From Novosphingobium aureum (GTDB taxonomy: Bacteria > Pseudomonadota > Alphaproteobacteria > Sphingomonadales > Sphingomonadaceae), in NCBI RefSeq assembly GCF_015865035.1, contig NZ_JADZGI010000001.1:2728001-2792000 (forward strand): a DNA stretch of 64,000 nucleotides, written 5' to 3'. The notes under the pieces are model-generated. The model saw nothing but the letters and a program-made list of their open reading frames with translations, was not told where the DNA came from and made no database searches. This document shows, in pieces, positions 54,015 to 63,751 of this stretch; the stretch's first letter is position 1, and each line of letters opens with the position of its first letter. The translations under genes and the position numbers were made by a program.

Positions 54015-55504
54015 AAACTATTCCGATCAGTTGCGCCCTCGGTGCACTGCTAACCGCCACTCCGACCCTTGCCCAGACGCCCTCGGCACAGGATCTGGCC
54101 GATCTCGTGCGCCAGCAAGCCGCTGAAATCGCGGACCTGCGCGAACGGGTCAAGGAACTGGAGACGCGCAGCGAGGCACAGCCACCGCGCGCAACCCCTC
54201 CCGTCCTCGCCGAAAGCCCTGCCGCGCCTGAAGACACCTCTGGTCAGGGCACGCAGCCCCCGACCCTCGTCACCGCCCCCTACGCGCCGCAACTCATCCC
54301 CCCTGGTCCGGCCGAGCGCGACATCGCCCGTGCACGCTCCGCAAACCTTGCAGGAGTCACGACCGAATGGGGCGCGGGTTTGCCGGTCTTCCACTCCGCC
54401 GACGGCGAATACACCTTCAAGCCGCGCGGCAGGATCCTCGCCGACGTGGGATCGACGTTCGGCTCTGACCATGACGGGCGCAACATCACGACGACCGGCA
54501 TGCGCGCGCTGCGCCTCGGCTTCGAAGGCGGCGTGGGCACCCACTTCTTCTATCAGATCGAAGCCGATTTCTCCGAGAACGCGGCCGAGATCATGACCGC
54601 ATACGTGGGCTGGCGCGACGCGCTGTCCGACGATGTCAGCTTCGACCTGCGCGCCGGACACCTGTTCAACGACCGCGCGTTCGACGGCTCGACCGGTTCG
54701 GATTCCACCGCCTTCCTCGAACGCAACACCGTCGCCAACACGATCGTGCCCGAACGTGGCTATTATGGCGTGGGTGCAATGGCGCGCGCCTTCTTTCCGC
54801 GCGGGCACGTTTCGCTCTCGATTACGGGTGATCGCGTCGACGGCGATCAGTCCGATAGCGACAGCCGCACGATCACGGCGCGCGCACACGTCAACCCGTT
54901 GCGTTCGGATACCGGGGCGCTGCACCTGGGTGCCTGGGGCTTTGACGAATCGCTCGCATCCTCGGCGCAAGATCTGACCCGCAACACGTTCATGGGTACC
55001 CGCTTCAACGGGGCCCTGCGCGTCTCCACAGGCGCGCTCGAAGGCGGGACGGGAACCACCGGCTACGGGTTCGAGCTGGGCGGTTACCAGGGCCCGATCT
55101 GGGTCATGGCCGAGGCCGGCCAGCGCCTCGCCCGGCGCGACGCCGCTCGCCCCGATTTCCGCACCCGCGCCTACGCGGTGTCTGCCGGATGGTTCCTCAC
55201 CGGTGAACTTCCCCCCTACAATCCGCGCAACGGCAGCTTTGGCCAGCCTCGCGTCCTCGACCCCGTGTTCGGCGGCGGCACCGGCGCGATCGAGCTGACA
55301 GGTCGCTACGAGCAGGTCGCCTTCCAGAACATTCCCCAACCGGCCGATGGCTGGACCGCCACGCTCGGCGCCAACTGGTACCTCAACAGCTTCACGCGCA
55401 TCCAGGTCAACGGGATCTACTGGCAGATCGACAATGCCACCGGGCCCTACGCGGGAAGCGACAGCGGCCAGACCCTCGCCGCGCGTCTCGGCGTGACCTT
55501 CTAG
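54011..55504 (+). CDS. OprP/OprO-type outer-membrane porin
   Basis: Porin of 497 aa. The signal peptide ends at T-L-A-Q; residues about 23-50 form a short coiled coil (L-V-R-Q-Q-A-A-E-I-A-D-L-R-E-R-V), then a Pro-rich linker and a 16-strand barrel (F-K-P-R-G-R-I-L-A-D, L-R-L-G-F-E-G, Y-Q-I-E-A-D-F) ending in V-T-F. The family makes anion-selective channels in other bacteria. The ATG overlaps the binding-protein stop. In this operon it probably admits an organic anion such as citrate. Confidence 0.87.
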   Translation: MKTIPISCALGALLTATPTLAQTPSAQDLADLVRQQAAEIADLRERVKELETRSEAQPPRATPPVLAESPAAPEDTSGQGTQPPTLVTAPYAPQLIPPGPAERDIARARSANLAGVTTEWGAGLPVFHSADGEYTFKPRGRILADVGSTFGSDHDGRNITTTGMRALRLGFEGGVGTHFFYQIEADFSENAAEIMTAYVGWRDALSDDVSFDLRAGHLFNDRAFDGSTGSDSTAFLERNTVANTIVPERGYYGVGAMARAFFPRGHVSLSITGDRVDGDQSDSDSRTITARAHVNPLRSDTGALHLGAWGFDESLASSAQDLTRNTFMGTRFNGALRVSTGALEGGTGTTGYGFELGGYQGPIWVMAEAGQRLARRDAARPDFRTRAYAVSAGWFLTGELPPYNPRNGSFGQPRVLDPVFGGGTGAIELTGRYEQVAFQNIPQPADGWTATLGANWYLNSFTRIQVNGIYWQIDNATGPYAGSDSGQTLAARLGVTF

Positions 55505-55576
55505 AAGGCGCGCCCCTCCCCCTTCCCTAGCCCCCTCGCCAAGAACAGGGCCGATAACGGCCATCAGGAGAGTTTC

Positions 55577-56932
55577 ATGTTAGCCATCTTTGGACTTCTA
55601 ACCGTGGTGTGCGTGGTCGCGCTGCTGCTGGCGCGGCTGGCCTCGCCGATCGTGGCGCTGGTGCTCGTGCCACTCGCGGCCGGACTGCTCTATGGCTTCA
55701 GCCCCGACGAAGTGTCCGGCTTCTTCGGCGATGGCTTGACCCGCGTGATGCAGGTCGCGACGATGTTCATTTTCGCGATCATCTTCTTCGGCGTACTGCA
55801 GGACACAGGCTTCTTCCGCCCCTTCATCAACGGGCTGATCCGCATCACGCGCGGCAATGTGGTCTACGTCGCGGTTGGCACGACGCTGGTCGGCGCCTGC
55901 GCCCACCTCGATGGCGCCGGTGCGACGACGTTCCTGCTGACCATCCCGGCCCTGCTCCCGCTCTACCTGCGCCTTGGCATGAGCCGGTATCTCCTGCTCA
56001 TGCTGCTCGCCACCGGGGCCGGTATCGCCAACATGCTGCCCTGGGCGGGCCCGCTGGGACGCGCCGCCGCCGTAACCGGCATCGAGGTCACCGAACTGTG
56101 GCGCCCGCTGATACCCGTGCAGGTCCTCGGACTTGTTCTCCTCGCGGTGCTCGCGCTCGTCCTTGGCTTTCGCGAACGTCGCCGGATCGCCGCCGCCGGA
56201 TCGCCGGAACAGGCCGTGGCCGAAGCCGACGGCGGTCGTATCAATCCTGCCGGCCCCGACGTCATGGGCCGCAAGGCCGAAGACACTCCGGATCTCAGTG
56301 AAGGTGAGCAGGCGTTGCTGCGCCCCCGCCTGATCTGGGTAAACGCAGCCATTTTCGTTGCGGTTCTGACCGTGCTCGTCGCAGGAATTCTGCCCGCAGC
56401 CTATACCTTCATGATCGGTCTCTCGATCCTGCTGACCTGCAATTACCGCTCGATCGACCTCCAGATGGCCCGGGTAAGGGCGCATTCCGGACCGGCCCTG
56501 CTCATGGGTGCCATCATTCTCGCGGCAGGCAGCTTCCTGGGCGTCCTCGACGGCAGTGGCATGCTCAAGGCGATGGCCCAGGCTCTCGTCGGCATTCTCC
56601 CGGAATCGGCCGTTCCCATGCTGCACGTCCTGATCGGCTTCTTCGGCCTGCCGCTCGAACTCGTCCTGAACACCGACGCCTATTACTTCGGGCTGCTCCC
56701 GGTCGTACTTCAGGTCGTCGAACCGGTAGGCGTGGCTCCCCAGGCGACGGTGCACGCCCTCATCATCGGGAACATCATCGGCACCTTCATCAGCCCCTTC
56801 TCGCCTGCAATGTGGCTTGCACTCGGACTGGCACAGGCGGACATCGGACGGCACATCCGCTATTCCCTGCCGATCATGTGGGCGTTCTCGATCCTGGTTT
56901 TTGCAATCGGCTGGTTGCTCGGCCTGTTCTGA
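55577..56932 (+). CDS. CitMHS-family citrate:cation symporter
   Basis: Inner-membrane transporter of 451 aa with about 11-12 helices. Family segments include F-G-D-G-L-T-R-V-M-Q-V-A-T-M, G-A-C-A-H-L-D-G-A-G-A-T-T-F-L and N-M-L-P-W-A-G-P-L-G-R-A in the first half and S-P-F-S-P-A-M-W-L-A-L-G in the last third. CitMHS proteins import citrate complexed with Mg2+ or Ca2+ together with protons. The ATG follows CAGGAGAG. It ends the operon binding protein-porin-symporter, and its identity is what points the locus to citrate. Confidence 0.9.
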   Translation: MLAIFGLLTVVCVVALLLARLASPIVALVLVPLAAGLLYGFSPDEVSGFFGDGLTRVMQVATMFIFAIIFFGVLQDTGFFRPFINGLIRITRGNVVYVAVGTTLVGACAHLDGAGATTFLLTIPALLPLYLRLGMSRYLLLMLLATGAGIANMLPWAGPLGRAAAVTGIEVTELWRPLIPVQVLGLVLLAVLALVLGFRERRRIAAAGSPEQAVAEADGGRINPAGPDVMGRKAEDTPDLSEGEQALLRPRLIWVNAAIFVAVLTVLVAGILPAAYTFMIGLSILLTCNYRSIDLQMARVRAHSGPALLMGAIILAAGSFLGVLDGSGMLKAMAQALVGILPESAVPMLHVLIGFFGLPLELVLNTDAYYFGLLPVVLQVVEPVGVAPQATVHALIIGNIIGTFISPFSPAMWLALGLAQADIGRHIRYSLPIMWAFSILVFAIGWLLGLF

Positions 56933-56963
56933 TCCTGCCCGGTTAGGGACTCCGGTCCGAGTT

Positions 56964-57014
56964 CCGGGACCGGTCGTCGGCATCGCAGGATATGCGAAAG
57001 ACGACCGGTCCCGG
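56964..57014. repeat. 15-bp perfect inverted repeat after the symporter
   Basis: CCGGGACCGGTCGTC (56964-56978) and GACGACCGGTCCCGG (57000-57014) pair perfectly around a 21-base loop. It lies between the convergent symporter and small-protein genes. Without T-runs it is not a classic terminator, but it would form a very stable hairpin in both transcripts. Confidence 0.7.
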
Positions 57015-57060
57015 CCACGGGCCTCGAGGCACTCGAGCCAAGGCCCCAAACTCAGCCTGT

Positions 57061-57282
57061 CTACGTCCCGGTCTCGGCCAGATTTCCCGGCAACAGACAG
57101 TAGGCAACTACTTCCTCCGCCCCATAGTCGACATAGAGGTCATGCCGCCAACGCAGGTCCTGGGCATGCGCCCGCACCTCGCCGCTATAACGAAGCCGGG
57201 CCAGAACCATGGTTCCCTCGGGCAACGGACAGGGTCCGCCGAACCACGATATCCATTCGCCGCTCACCAGGCGCTCCTGCAT
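57061..57282 (-). CDS. Small conserved hypothetical protein
   Basis: Protein of 73 aa with W-I-S-W-F-G-G-P-C-P-L-P-E-G-T, V-L-A-R-L-R-Y-S-G and a C-terminal V-V-A-Y-C-L. This W/GG-CP-P/AY pattern recurs in small proteins of phages and proteobacteria, with unknown function. The ATG at 57282 has an excellent ribosome site (GAGGAGGAAG). A longer frame to 57351 would bypass that site. It lies 46 bases downstream of the PD40 protein gene on the same strand and may be co-transcribed. Confidence 0.65.
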   Translation of the reverse strand: MQERLVSGEWISWFGGPCPLPEGTMVLARLRYSGEVRAHAQDLRWRHDLYVDYGAEEVVAYCLLPGNLAETGT

Positions 57283-57328
57283 TGAGCTTCCTCCTCGCCG
57301 ATCCTGAAAGAACGCCGCGCGCGCACCT

Positions 57329-58462
57329 TCACGGTGCGGTGCGCGCGACACTGGACTTCTCGCCGAGATCCATCATGACGATGCCCTGCCCGACCCCGGC
57401 ATCGACCACGTCTGCGGATCCGATCTGCATGGCGATGTAACGGCCATCGGGACTGACGACGGGATTGCCGTATTTCCAGCGGCCGTAATCCATGATCCGC
57501 GTCAGGCGCGTGTAGCGCGGCTTGTCTGCCTTGAGCTCGAGGATGCAAATGTCCATGCCCGCAGCGCGATCGCCGCTGCATTCGACGAGCGTATGCCTGC
57601 CGTCGGGGAAGATGCCTTCGACCTCTCCATACAGTGCCGCGGGCGTCGGATAGCTCGTCAGTGCTCCGCTGCCAAAGTCGACCGAGAGCACTTCCGTCTG
57701 GCGCTCGCGCTTCAGAAACGGGGTGAAGTAACATGGCGCAGTCAGCCCGGTGTCATCGGGCAGAAAGTCCTGCGGCTCGACCAGGCAACGAGACGCCTTC
57801 GTCTCCAGTACCTGTCGCTCATCGCGCAACACCGGTTGCCCATCCTCCATGGCCACGCGGGCAAGCTTGATCACCGTCCTGTCGATCTCGCCGAAGCTCT
57901 TGGCGCGCGGTTCGATTTCGGACCACGCGAGCAGATTGGTCCGAGGCGACACAGCGATGCCCTCGAAGGCCGTACGCTCCAGAGCCACCGGTGCGCGGGT
58001 TGCCGCAGCATCCAGCCAGAACAGTTCGATATGGGCGTTGCGCGTGGACTCGCGGTCAGGGCCCATGACGCGCGGGCCCATGAGAATGAAGTTGCCGTCC
58101 GCCAGGTAATGGACCCGCAGGAATCCGTTATGCGGTGCATGCGCGGTCAGGTTGCGCACGGCTCCGGTCTTCAGGTCCATCTCATAGGCATCGCCATAGG
58201 AAGCCCCGATAAATGCGATACGCGTTCCATCAGGTGAAAAGACCGGACGCTCTCCGAAGGCCGAGAGCAGCCGCATGTTACTAGGCAGATCGAAGGTCGG
58301 GTTACCCGGCTTCGATCCAATCCGGAAATCGGCGACGTCGACTTCCGTTTGCGAAGAGCCAGCCTCGGATCGAGCCAGTACCGACGAAGACAAGCCGCCA
58401 AGGGCGGCCAAGGGAAGGATAGTCAGAACAAGCCCGGCAGGGGCAATCTTCGAACGGGGCAT
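57329..58462 (-). CDS. Exported PD40/TolB-like propeller protein
   Basis: Protein of 377 aa with a signal peptide (L-V-L-T-I-L-P-L-A-A-L-G...L-A-R) and PD40-type blades: F-S-P-D-G-T-R-I-A-F-I, V-S-P-R-T-N-L-L-A-W, F-P-D-G-R-H-T-L-V and V-S-P-D-G-R-Y-I-A. No catalytic domain follows, unlike the fused protein at 33726. Probably a periplasmic binding or scaffold protein. The ATG at 58462 follows AAGGAGAGG. It is divergent from the TonB receptor at 58631 and may serve the same pathway. Confidence 0.78.
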   Translation of the reverse strand: MPRSKIAPAGLVLTILPLAALGGLSSSVLARSEAGSSQTEVDVADFRIGSKPGNPTFDLPSNMRLLSAFGERPVFSPDGTRIAFIGASYGDAYEMDLKTGAVRNLTAHAPHNGFLRVHYLADGNFILMGPRVMGPDRESTRNAHIELFWLDAAATRAPVALERTAFEGIAVSPRTNLLAWSEIEPRAKSFGEIDRTVIKLARVAMEDGQPVLRDERQVLETKASRCLVEPQDFLPDDTGLTAPCYFTPFLKRERQTEVLSVDFGSGALTSYPTPAALYGEVEGIFPDGRHTLVECSGDRAAGMDICILELKADKPRYTRLTRIMDYGRWKYGNPVVSPDGRYIAMQIGSADVVDAGVGQGIVMMDLGEKSSVARTAP

Positions 58463-58558
58463 CGCAAACCTCTCCTTATCTTGATTGTCGGTCCCAGTCG
58501 GGACCTCGTGCGTCAAGAAGGACTATTGCCCGAAGTTGATTTGTCAGGCAACCTGATA

Positions 58559-58572
58559 ACTACGCCGGTAGT
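58559..58572 (+). promoter_or_regulatory. Inverted repeat upstream of the third TonB receptor
   Basis: ACTAC (58559-58563), GCCG, GTAGT (58568-58572), in the 168-bp divergent spacer. A candidate operator; its CCGG-like centre recalls LacI-family sites, but no regulator gene is nearby. Confidence 0.35.
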
Positions 58573-58630
58573 ACCAAGGCGAAATGAGACAGCCCGCAAG
58601 GGCGGATAACAGGGAAAGAGGATAAACATC

Positions 58631-61495
58631 GTGAAAACCACCAGGATTCCTTTGCTGGTTTCAGCCAGTCTGATGGCCTTCGTCATGCCCGCTGCGGCCC
58701 ACGCGCAGGAAACTGCCCAGGACACCGCTACGCCCGCGCAGGCACAAGACGAGCTGGACAATGCAATGGTGCAGGACATCATCGTCACTGGCTCGCGCAT
58801 CCAGAGCGCGGGCTTCGAGGCTCCTACGCCGGTCAGCGTGGTAGACACCGGCGACCTGATCAAGACGGCCCCCGCAAGCATCGCCGACGGCCTCAACCAG
58901 CTGCCTGCCTTCCAGAACTCGATCAACGGCGACCAACAACAGTTCACCCAGGGCAATCGCCAGCGCACCGGCAACTACCTGAACCTGCGAAACCTCGGCA
59001 CGCAGCGCGTGCTGATTTTGCAGGACGGTCTGCGCATGCCCCAGACCGGCACCAACGGCGGCGTTGACGTGAGCCTGCTCCCCCAGCTGCTGACCAAGCG
59101 CGTCGACGTCGTCACGGGCGGCGCTTCGGCGGCCTATGGGTCGGACGCGGTCTCGGGCGTGGTCAACTTCATCATCGACAAGGACTTCGATGGCGTGAAG
59201 GCCCAGGCCCAGTACGGCATCTCGGATCGGGGCGACAAAGCCAACTACCGGCTCGGCGCGGCTTTCGGCACCTCGCTGCTCGACGACAGGCTCCACGTCA
59301 TCGGCAGCTTCGAGCACTACAAGGTCAACCCGCTGTACAAGCGTGACCGCCCGATCGTACGCGAATCCTGGCAGGCGACCGGGGCCGGCACCGAGGAAAA
59401 CCCCTTCCGCTATGTGGATGATGTACGCTGGGGCACGGTCTCAGAGGGCGGCTATATCTCGAGCGGTCCACTCGCCGGACAGCAGTTCGCCGACGGAGGT
59501 GTCACGGTTCCCTTCGATCCCGGCATCCCGTCGGGCAATCCGGGTTCGCAGCGCGGCGGTGACGGCGCATTCATCGGGGTCGATTGCTGCACCCTGACGC
59601 CGGGTGCAAAGACGTATCAGGCCTTCGGACGTGCCGATTACGAATTCTCTCCCGAGCTGAGCGCCTATGCCTCGGTTGGCTACAACTGGTCTTCCAACTA
59701 CGACATGCCGTTCACCGGGCTGCGCCTCGGCGCGACGATCTTCTCGGACAACGCCTTCCTCGATCCCGCGACGCAGGCAGCGCTTGGCTCCACCGATTCG
59801 TTCGTGCTCTCGAAGGTCTGGGGCCCCGAAGAACGGCGCTTCAACAACACCGTCACCCAGAAGAGCGACAGCTTCATCATCAACACCGGTCTCAAGGGCG
59901 AATTCGGCGCTGGTCTTCAGTGGACCCTTGGCTACGTCCACGCAAAGACGACCTTCGAAGGCGAAATCGAGGACGCTCTCAACGCGAACTTCTATGCCGC
60001 GGCCGACGCCGTACGTGACCCGGTGACAGGCAACATCGTCTGCCGGGTCACGCTGACCAATCCGGGCCTCTATCCCGGCTGCGTGCCGCTCAACCTGTTC
60101 GGCCCGAACAGCGTGACCGTGGAGATGGACGACTACATCACCGGTGTCTCGCGCTACAAGGCGACCAACAAGCTCGACAGCATCCAGGCCACGCTCGCGG
60201 GAGATATCGTCGAAGGCTGGGCCGGTCCGATCTCCTTTGCCGTCGGCGCGGAATATCGCAAGCAGTCGCTGCTCCAGACCAGTAACAGCGACCCCAGCAT
60301 ACCAACCGATTTCACCGGCCTGCGCGGCGTGCGGAGCACCTATAGGGGTCGTTTCCAGTCGCAGAATCTCGGCACCGCGGACGGTTCGTACAACGTCAAG
60401 GAAGCCTTCGGCGAACTCAACGTACCGGTGCTCGACGACAGCGTGGTCGGCTCGCTGGCGCTCAACGGCGCAGTGCGGTGGACCGACTACAGCACCAGCG
60501 GATCGGTGACCACCTGGAAGATCGGTGGCGTCTGGGACGGCCTCGACGGGGTGCGCCTGCGTGCCACGCTTTCGCGCGACATCCGGGCACCAACCCTCTA
60601 CGAACTCTTCGCAGGTCGCGCCACGACCAGCATTACTTTCTCGGATCGCCTGACCGGTCAGCAGGCCGTCTCGAACCAGGTCACCGGCGGCAACCCCGAC
60701 CTGCAGCCCGAGGTCGCGCGCACCTTCACCGCCGGCATTGTCCTGCAGCCCTCGTTCATCCCCGGACTGCACTTCTCGGCGGATTACTTCCGCATCAAGA
60801 TCGACGATGCGATCGCGACACCCTATTCCGCGTTCCAGATCGTGGACCTGTGCTACGCAAGCGACTTCACCTCGCCGACCTGCGACCAGATCGACCGCCC
60901 GCTCGGTCCGACCAATCCGGATCCGACCAATACCCCGACCGCGATCTATACGCTTAACCAGAACGTCGCGACCCTCATCAACAGCGGCATCGACTTCGAG
61001 CTCACCTACCGCCGCCCCGTCGGTTCCGGGACGCTCAACCTGCGTGCGCTCGCCACGCGCCAGCTGACCTTCCAGCAGCGCAACGCGCCCGGCGAGGAGA
61101 TGCGCAAATTTGTCGGCACATCCGACTTCAACGACGTGCAGTTCCCGCTGCCTCTGCCCAAGTGGCGCGCCAACGTCAGCGCCGGCTGGGAAGGCGAGAA
61201 CGTCTCGTTCAACGTCCAGGAGCGCATCATCGGCGGCTACGATCGCTCGCGCCAGTTCGTCTACGTCGACAACGAGGTGAAGCCGGTCTTCTACACCGAC
61301 CTGAACCTGACCTACACCGTGCGTACCGCGCTGGATCGTGAATTCGAGCTGTTCACGACCGTCAACAACCTCTTCGACAAGCAGGCACCGCTCCTGCCGG
61401 TCACCCGCACACCGGGCCTGACCGTACCGACGATGCGCAACACCTACGACATCATCGGCCGCTACATCACGGCTGGCGTGCGCTTCAGGATGTGA
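58631..61495 (+). CDS. TonB-dependent receptor, large sphingomonad type
   Basis: Receptor of 954 aa. The signal peptide ends at A-H-A-Q; TonB-box region I-I-V-T-G-S-R-I; plug with L-N-L-R-N-L-G-T-Q-R-V-L-I-L, V-D-V-V-T-G-G-A-S-A-A-Y-G-S-D-A-V-S-G-V-V-N-F-I; barrel ending G-V-R-F-R-M. This plug type is common among receptors for oligosaccharides and peptides in sphingomonads and Caulobacter. It starts at GTG (58631) after AGGGAAAGAGG. The following Tat-exported hydrolase gene begins 56 bases later, pointing to carbohydrate uptake. Confidence 0.88.
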   Translation: MKTTRIPLLVSASLMAFVMPAAAHAQETAQDTATPAQAQDELDNAMVQDIIVTGSRIQSAGFEAPTPVSVVDTGDLIKTAPASIADGLNQLPAFQNSINGDQQQFTQGNRQRTGNYLNLRNLGTQRVLILQDGLRMPQTGTNGGVDVSLLPQLLTKRVDVVTGGASAAYGSDAVSGVVNFIIDKDFDGVKAQAQYGISDRGDKANYRLGAAFGTSLLDDRLHVIGSFEHYKVNPLYKRDRPIVRESWQATGAGTEENPFRYVDDVRWGTVSEGGYISSGPLAGQQFADGGVTVPFDPGIPSGNPGSQRGGDGAFIGVDCCTLTPGAKTYQAFGRADYEFSPELSAYASVGYNWSSNYDMPFTGLRLGATIFSDNAFLDPATQAALGSTDSFVLSKVWGPEERRFNNTVTQKSDSFIINTGLKGEFGAGLQWTLGYVHAKTTFEGEIEDALNANFYAAADAVRDPVTGNIVCRVTLTNPGLYPGCVPLNLFGPNSVTVEMDDYITGVSRYKATNKLDSIQATLAGDIVEGWAGPISFAVGAEYRKQSLLQTSNSDPSIPTDFTGLRGVRSTYRGRFQSQNLGTADGSYNVKEAFGELNVPVLDDSVVGSLALNGAVRWTDYSTSGSVTTWKIGGVWDGLDGVRLRATLSRDIRAPTLYELFAGRATTSITFSDRLTGQQAVSNQVTGGNPDLQPEVARTFTAGIVLQPSFIPGLHFSADYFRIKIDDAIATPYSAFQIVDLCYASDFTSPTCDQIDRPLGPTNPDPTNTPTAIYTLNQNVATLINSGIDFELTYRRPVGSGTLNLRALATRQLTFQQRNAPGEEMRKFVGTSDFNDVQFPLPLPKWRANVSAGWEGENVSFNVQERIIGGYDRSRQFVYVDNEVKPVFYTDLNLTYTVRTALDREFELFTTVNNLFDKQAPLLPVTRTPGLTVPTMRNTYDIIGRYITAGVRFRM

Positions 61496-61551
61496 CCCGT
61501 ACCGCGCGGCGGCCAAGACCGGCTGCCGCGCGGTCGACTCAGGATATTCCC

Positions 61552-63744
61552 GTGATCGACATAGACCGTAGAACCGTACTGGCCGGCGCTGCCGTGAGCG
61601 CGCTGGCCCTGCCCTCGCTTTCCCGTGCCGCAACCGACCCCATGGCTACCCTGCCCGGCTGGCAAGCCGACCCGATGCGCTGGTTCCAGCTGGCCTTCAC
61701 CGAAGACGACCCGGGCGCTTTCGACCCCGATTTCTGGATGGCCTACTTCCGCGAGATCGGCGCGCAGGGTGTCTGCCTGAGCGCGGGCGGCGGCATTGCC
61801 TTCTATCCCACCCGCATTCCGCATCATGGCAAGAGCGCCAACATGACGTCGGGACGCGACCCGTTCGGCACGATGGCCCTGGCCTGCAAGCGCGAAGGCA
61901 TTGACGTGCTCGCACGCATCGATCCCCACGCGATGCCGCAAAGCGCCTTCGCGGCGCATCCCGAATGGGCCGCGCGCGATGCGCAGGGTGAGGCACGCCG
62001 CCACTGGTCGGCCAGCGATCTGTACCTCACCTGCCCTTACGGCCCCTACAACTTCGAGTTCATGCCCGAGGTGATCGACGAGATCGCCACGCGCTACCCG
62101 GTAGACGGCTTCTTCGGCAATCGCTGGAACACCCTTGGTCTGTGCCACTGCGACAGCTGCAAGCGCAATTTCGAGGCCGCAACGGGTGCGCAACTGCCGA
62201 CACAGACCGATCCGGCCACGCCCGAAGGGTTGCGCTGGCACGAATGGTCGCAATCCCGCTTGCTGGCCGTGCAGGACCTGTGGAACGAGACAATCGTGAA
62301 ACGCCGCCCGAACGCCTTCTTCGTGAGCGGGACCGAACGGCGCGGCATCATGGACTACGATGCCCGCGAGATCGGGGAGCGCATGAAGATGGTCTTCGGC
62401 GACCGCCAGGCCCGCTCGAGCGAGTCCACCTACTACACGCCGGGCACCAAGGCCTGGAACAGCGGACGCTTCGCCAAGGAGTTGCGCGGCTACATGTTCG
62501 ACAAGCCGGTCGGCCACATCATCTCGGTCGGTGTCGAGGAAGAATACCGATGGAAGGATTCTGTTCAGGACGCGGCAGAGATCCGGATCTGGGCCGCTGG
62601 CTCGATCGCGCAGGGCGCACGCCCGTGGATCACCAAGTTCAATGCAAAGCCCTTCGACCGACGCTGGATGCCGGTCGTGAAGGACCTGTTCAACTGGCAT
62701 CGGCGCCATGAACGCTACTTGCGCAATACCGCCAATCTTGCACGCGTCGCGCTGGTCATCGAGAACCGGGGGCCCGCCGTGATCGGCGGGGCGCAGCACC
62801 GGCTTGAGATGGAAGGGCACCGCCGAGGCTTCTATCAGGCGATGCTCGAGGCGCGCATTCCCTTCGATGCGATCGATGCTGCATACCTCGACCCCGAACA
62901 CCTCGCCCGCTTCGACGTACTGGTTCTGGCCAACGCCGCCGTGCTGTCCGAGAGCCAATGCGCGCAACTACGCGCTTTCGTGGCGCGGGGTGGCGCGATC
63001 GTCGCGACGCACGAGACATCGCTTTATGACGAGATGGGCAAGAAGCGCCCGGATTTCGCACTCGCCGATCTATTCGGTTGTCATTATGAGAGAACCGAGG
63101 CGCCCCTGCACAACAGCTATCTGACGCTACGCGCCCCCCACCCGGCGCTTGCACCGCTCGAAGGGGTATCGCGCACGATCGCCGCGACCGCCCGGGTTCA
63201 TGTGCGCCGAGACGGGCCTGCCGATGTTCCGATCACGCTCGTGCCCAGCTTTCCCGACCTGCCCATGGAACGCGTCTTCACCGATGTCACCGAGAGCGAC
63301 ATACCGATGGCTCTGTGTCGCAAGGTCGGCAAGGGGCGCGTCGCCTACCTGCCGATGAACATCGCAGCGACCTTCGAGGAACTGCAGCATGCCGATCACA
63401 TGCGCATCATGGCGGGCATGGTTCACTGGGCACTGGGCGCGCGCCAGCCGATGGAGGTTGCGGGCCCTGGCCTGGTCGATATCGCATGGTGGCGCCAGGA
63501 ACGCTCCCTCGCGGCACACATCGTCAATCTGAACAACCCGATGACGGGCAGCGGCAGCTATCGCGAGGCGATACCTACCGGTCCCTACGAGGTTTCTCTT
63601 GAGCTGCCCGAAGGTGCGCAGGTCCGAGCCGTCACGCTGCTCGATGCAGGCATGCCCGCAACCACGCGCCGGGACGGCGAACGCCTCGTCGTGACCGTGC
63701 CCTCGGTCAGCTTCCACGAGATCATCGCCGTCGATCTGGCCTGA
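61552..63744 (+). CDS. Tat-exported GHL6-like putative glycoside hydrolase
   Basis: Protein of 730 aa. A twin-arginine leader I-D-R-R-T-V-L-A-G begins at residue 4. The TIM-barrel half (about 40-400) carries G-F-F-G-N-R-W and the Cys pattern C-H-C-D-S-C-K-R-N-F typical of hypothetical glycosyl hydrolase family 6 proteins. A beta-galactosidase trimerisation-like domain follows at about 420-630 (V-L-V-L-A-N-A-A; F-V-A-R-G-G-A-I-V-A-T). The start is GTG at 61552 with AGGA upstream; an earlier GTG overlapping the receptor stop would bury the leader. Probably cleaves or binds a glycan in the periplasm. Confidence 0.78.
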   Translation: MIDIDRRTVLAGAAVSALALPSLSRAATDPMATLPGWQADPMRWFQLAFTEDDPGAFDPDFWMAYFREIGAQGVCLSAGGGIAFYPTRIPHHGKSANMTSGRDPFGTMALACKREGIDVLARIDPHAMPQSAFAAHPEWAARDAQGEARRHWSASDLYLTCPYGPYNFEFMPEVIDEIATRYPVDGFFGNRWNTLGLCHCDSCKRNFEAATGAQLPTQTDPATPEGLRWHEWSQSRLLAVQDLWNETIVKRRPNAFFVSGTERRGIMDYDAREIGERMKMVFGDRQARSSESTYYTPGTKAWNSGRFAKELRGYMFDKPVGHIISVGVEEEYRWKDSVQDAAEIRIWAAGSIAQGARPWITKFNAKPFDRRWMPVVKDLFNWHRRHERYLRNTANLARVALVIENRGPAVIGGAQHRLEMEGHRRGFYQAMLEARIPFDAIDAAYLDPEHLARFDVLVLANAAVLSESQCAQLRAFVARGGAIVATHETSLYDEMGKKRPDFALADLFGCHYERTEAPLHNSYLTLRAPHPALAPLEGVSRTIAATARVHVRRDGPADVPITLVPSFPDLPMERVFTDVTESDIPMALCRKVGKGRVAYLPMNIAATFEELQHADHMRIMAGMVHWALGARQPMEVAGPGLVDIAWWRQERSLAAHIVNLNNPMTGSGSYREAIPTGPYEVSLELPEGAQVRAVTLLDAGMPATTRRDGERLVVTVPSVSFHEIIAVDLA

Positions 63745-63751
63745 AGGATAC

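Noticed and set aside
57598..58237. Plus-strand frame opposite the PD40 protein
   Set aside because: Shadow of a well-supported minus-strand gene with a signal peptide and blade repeats.
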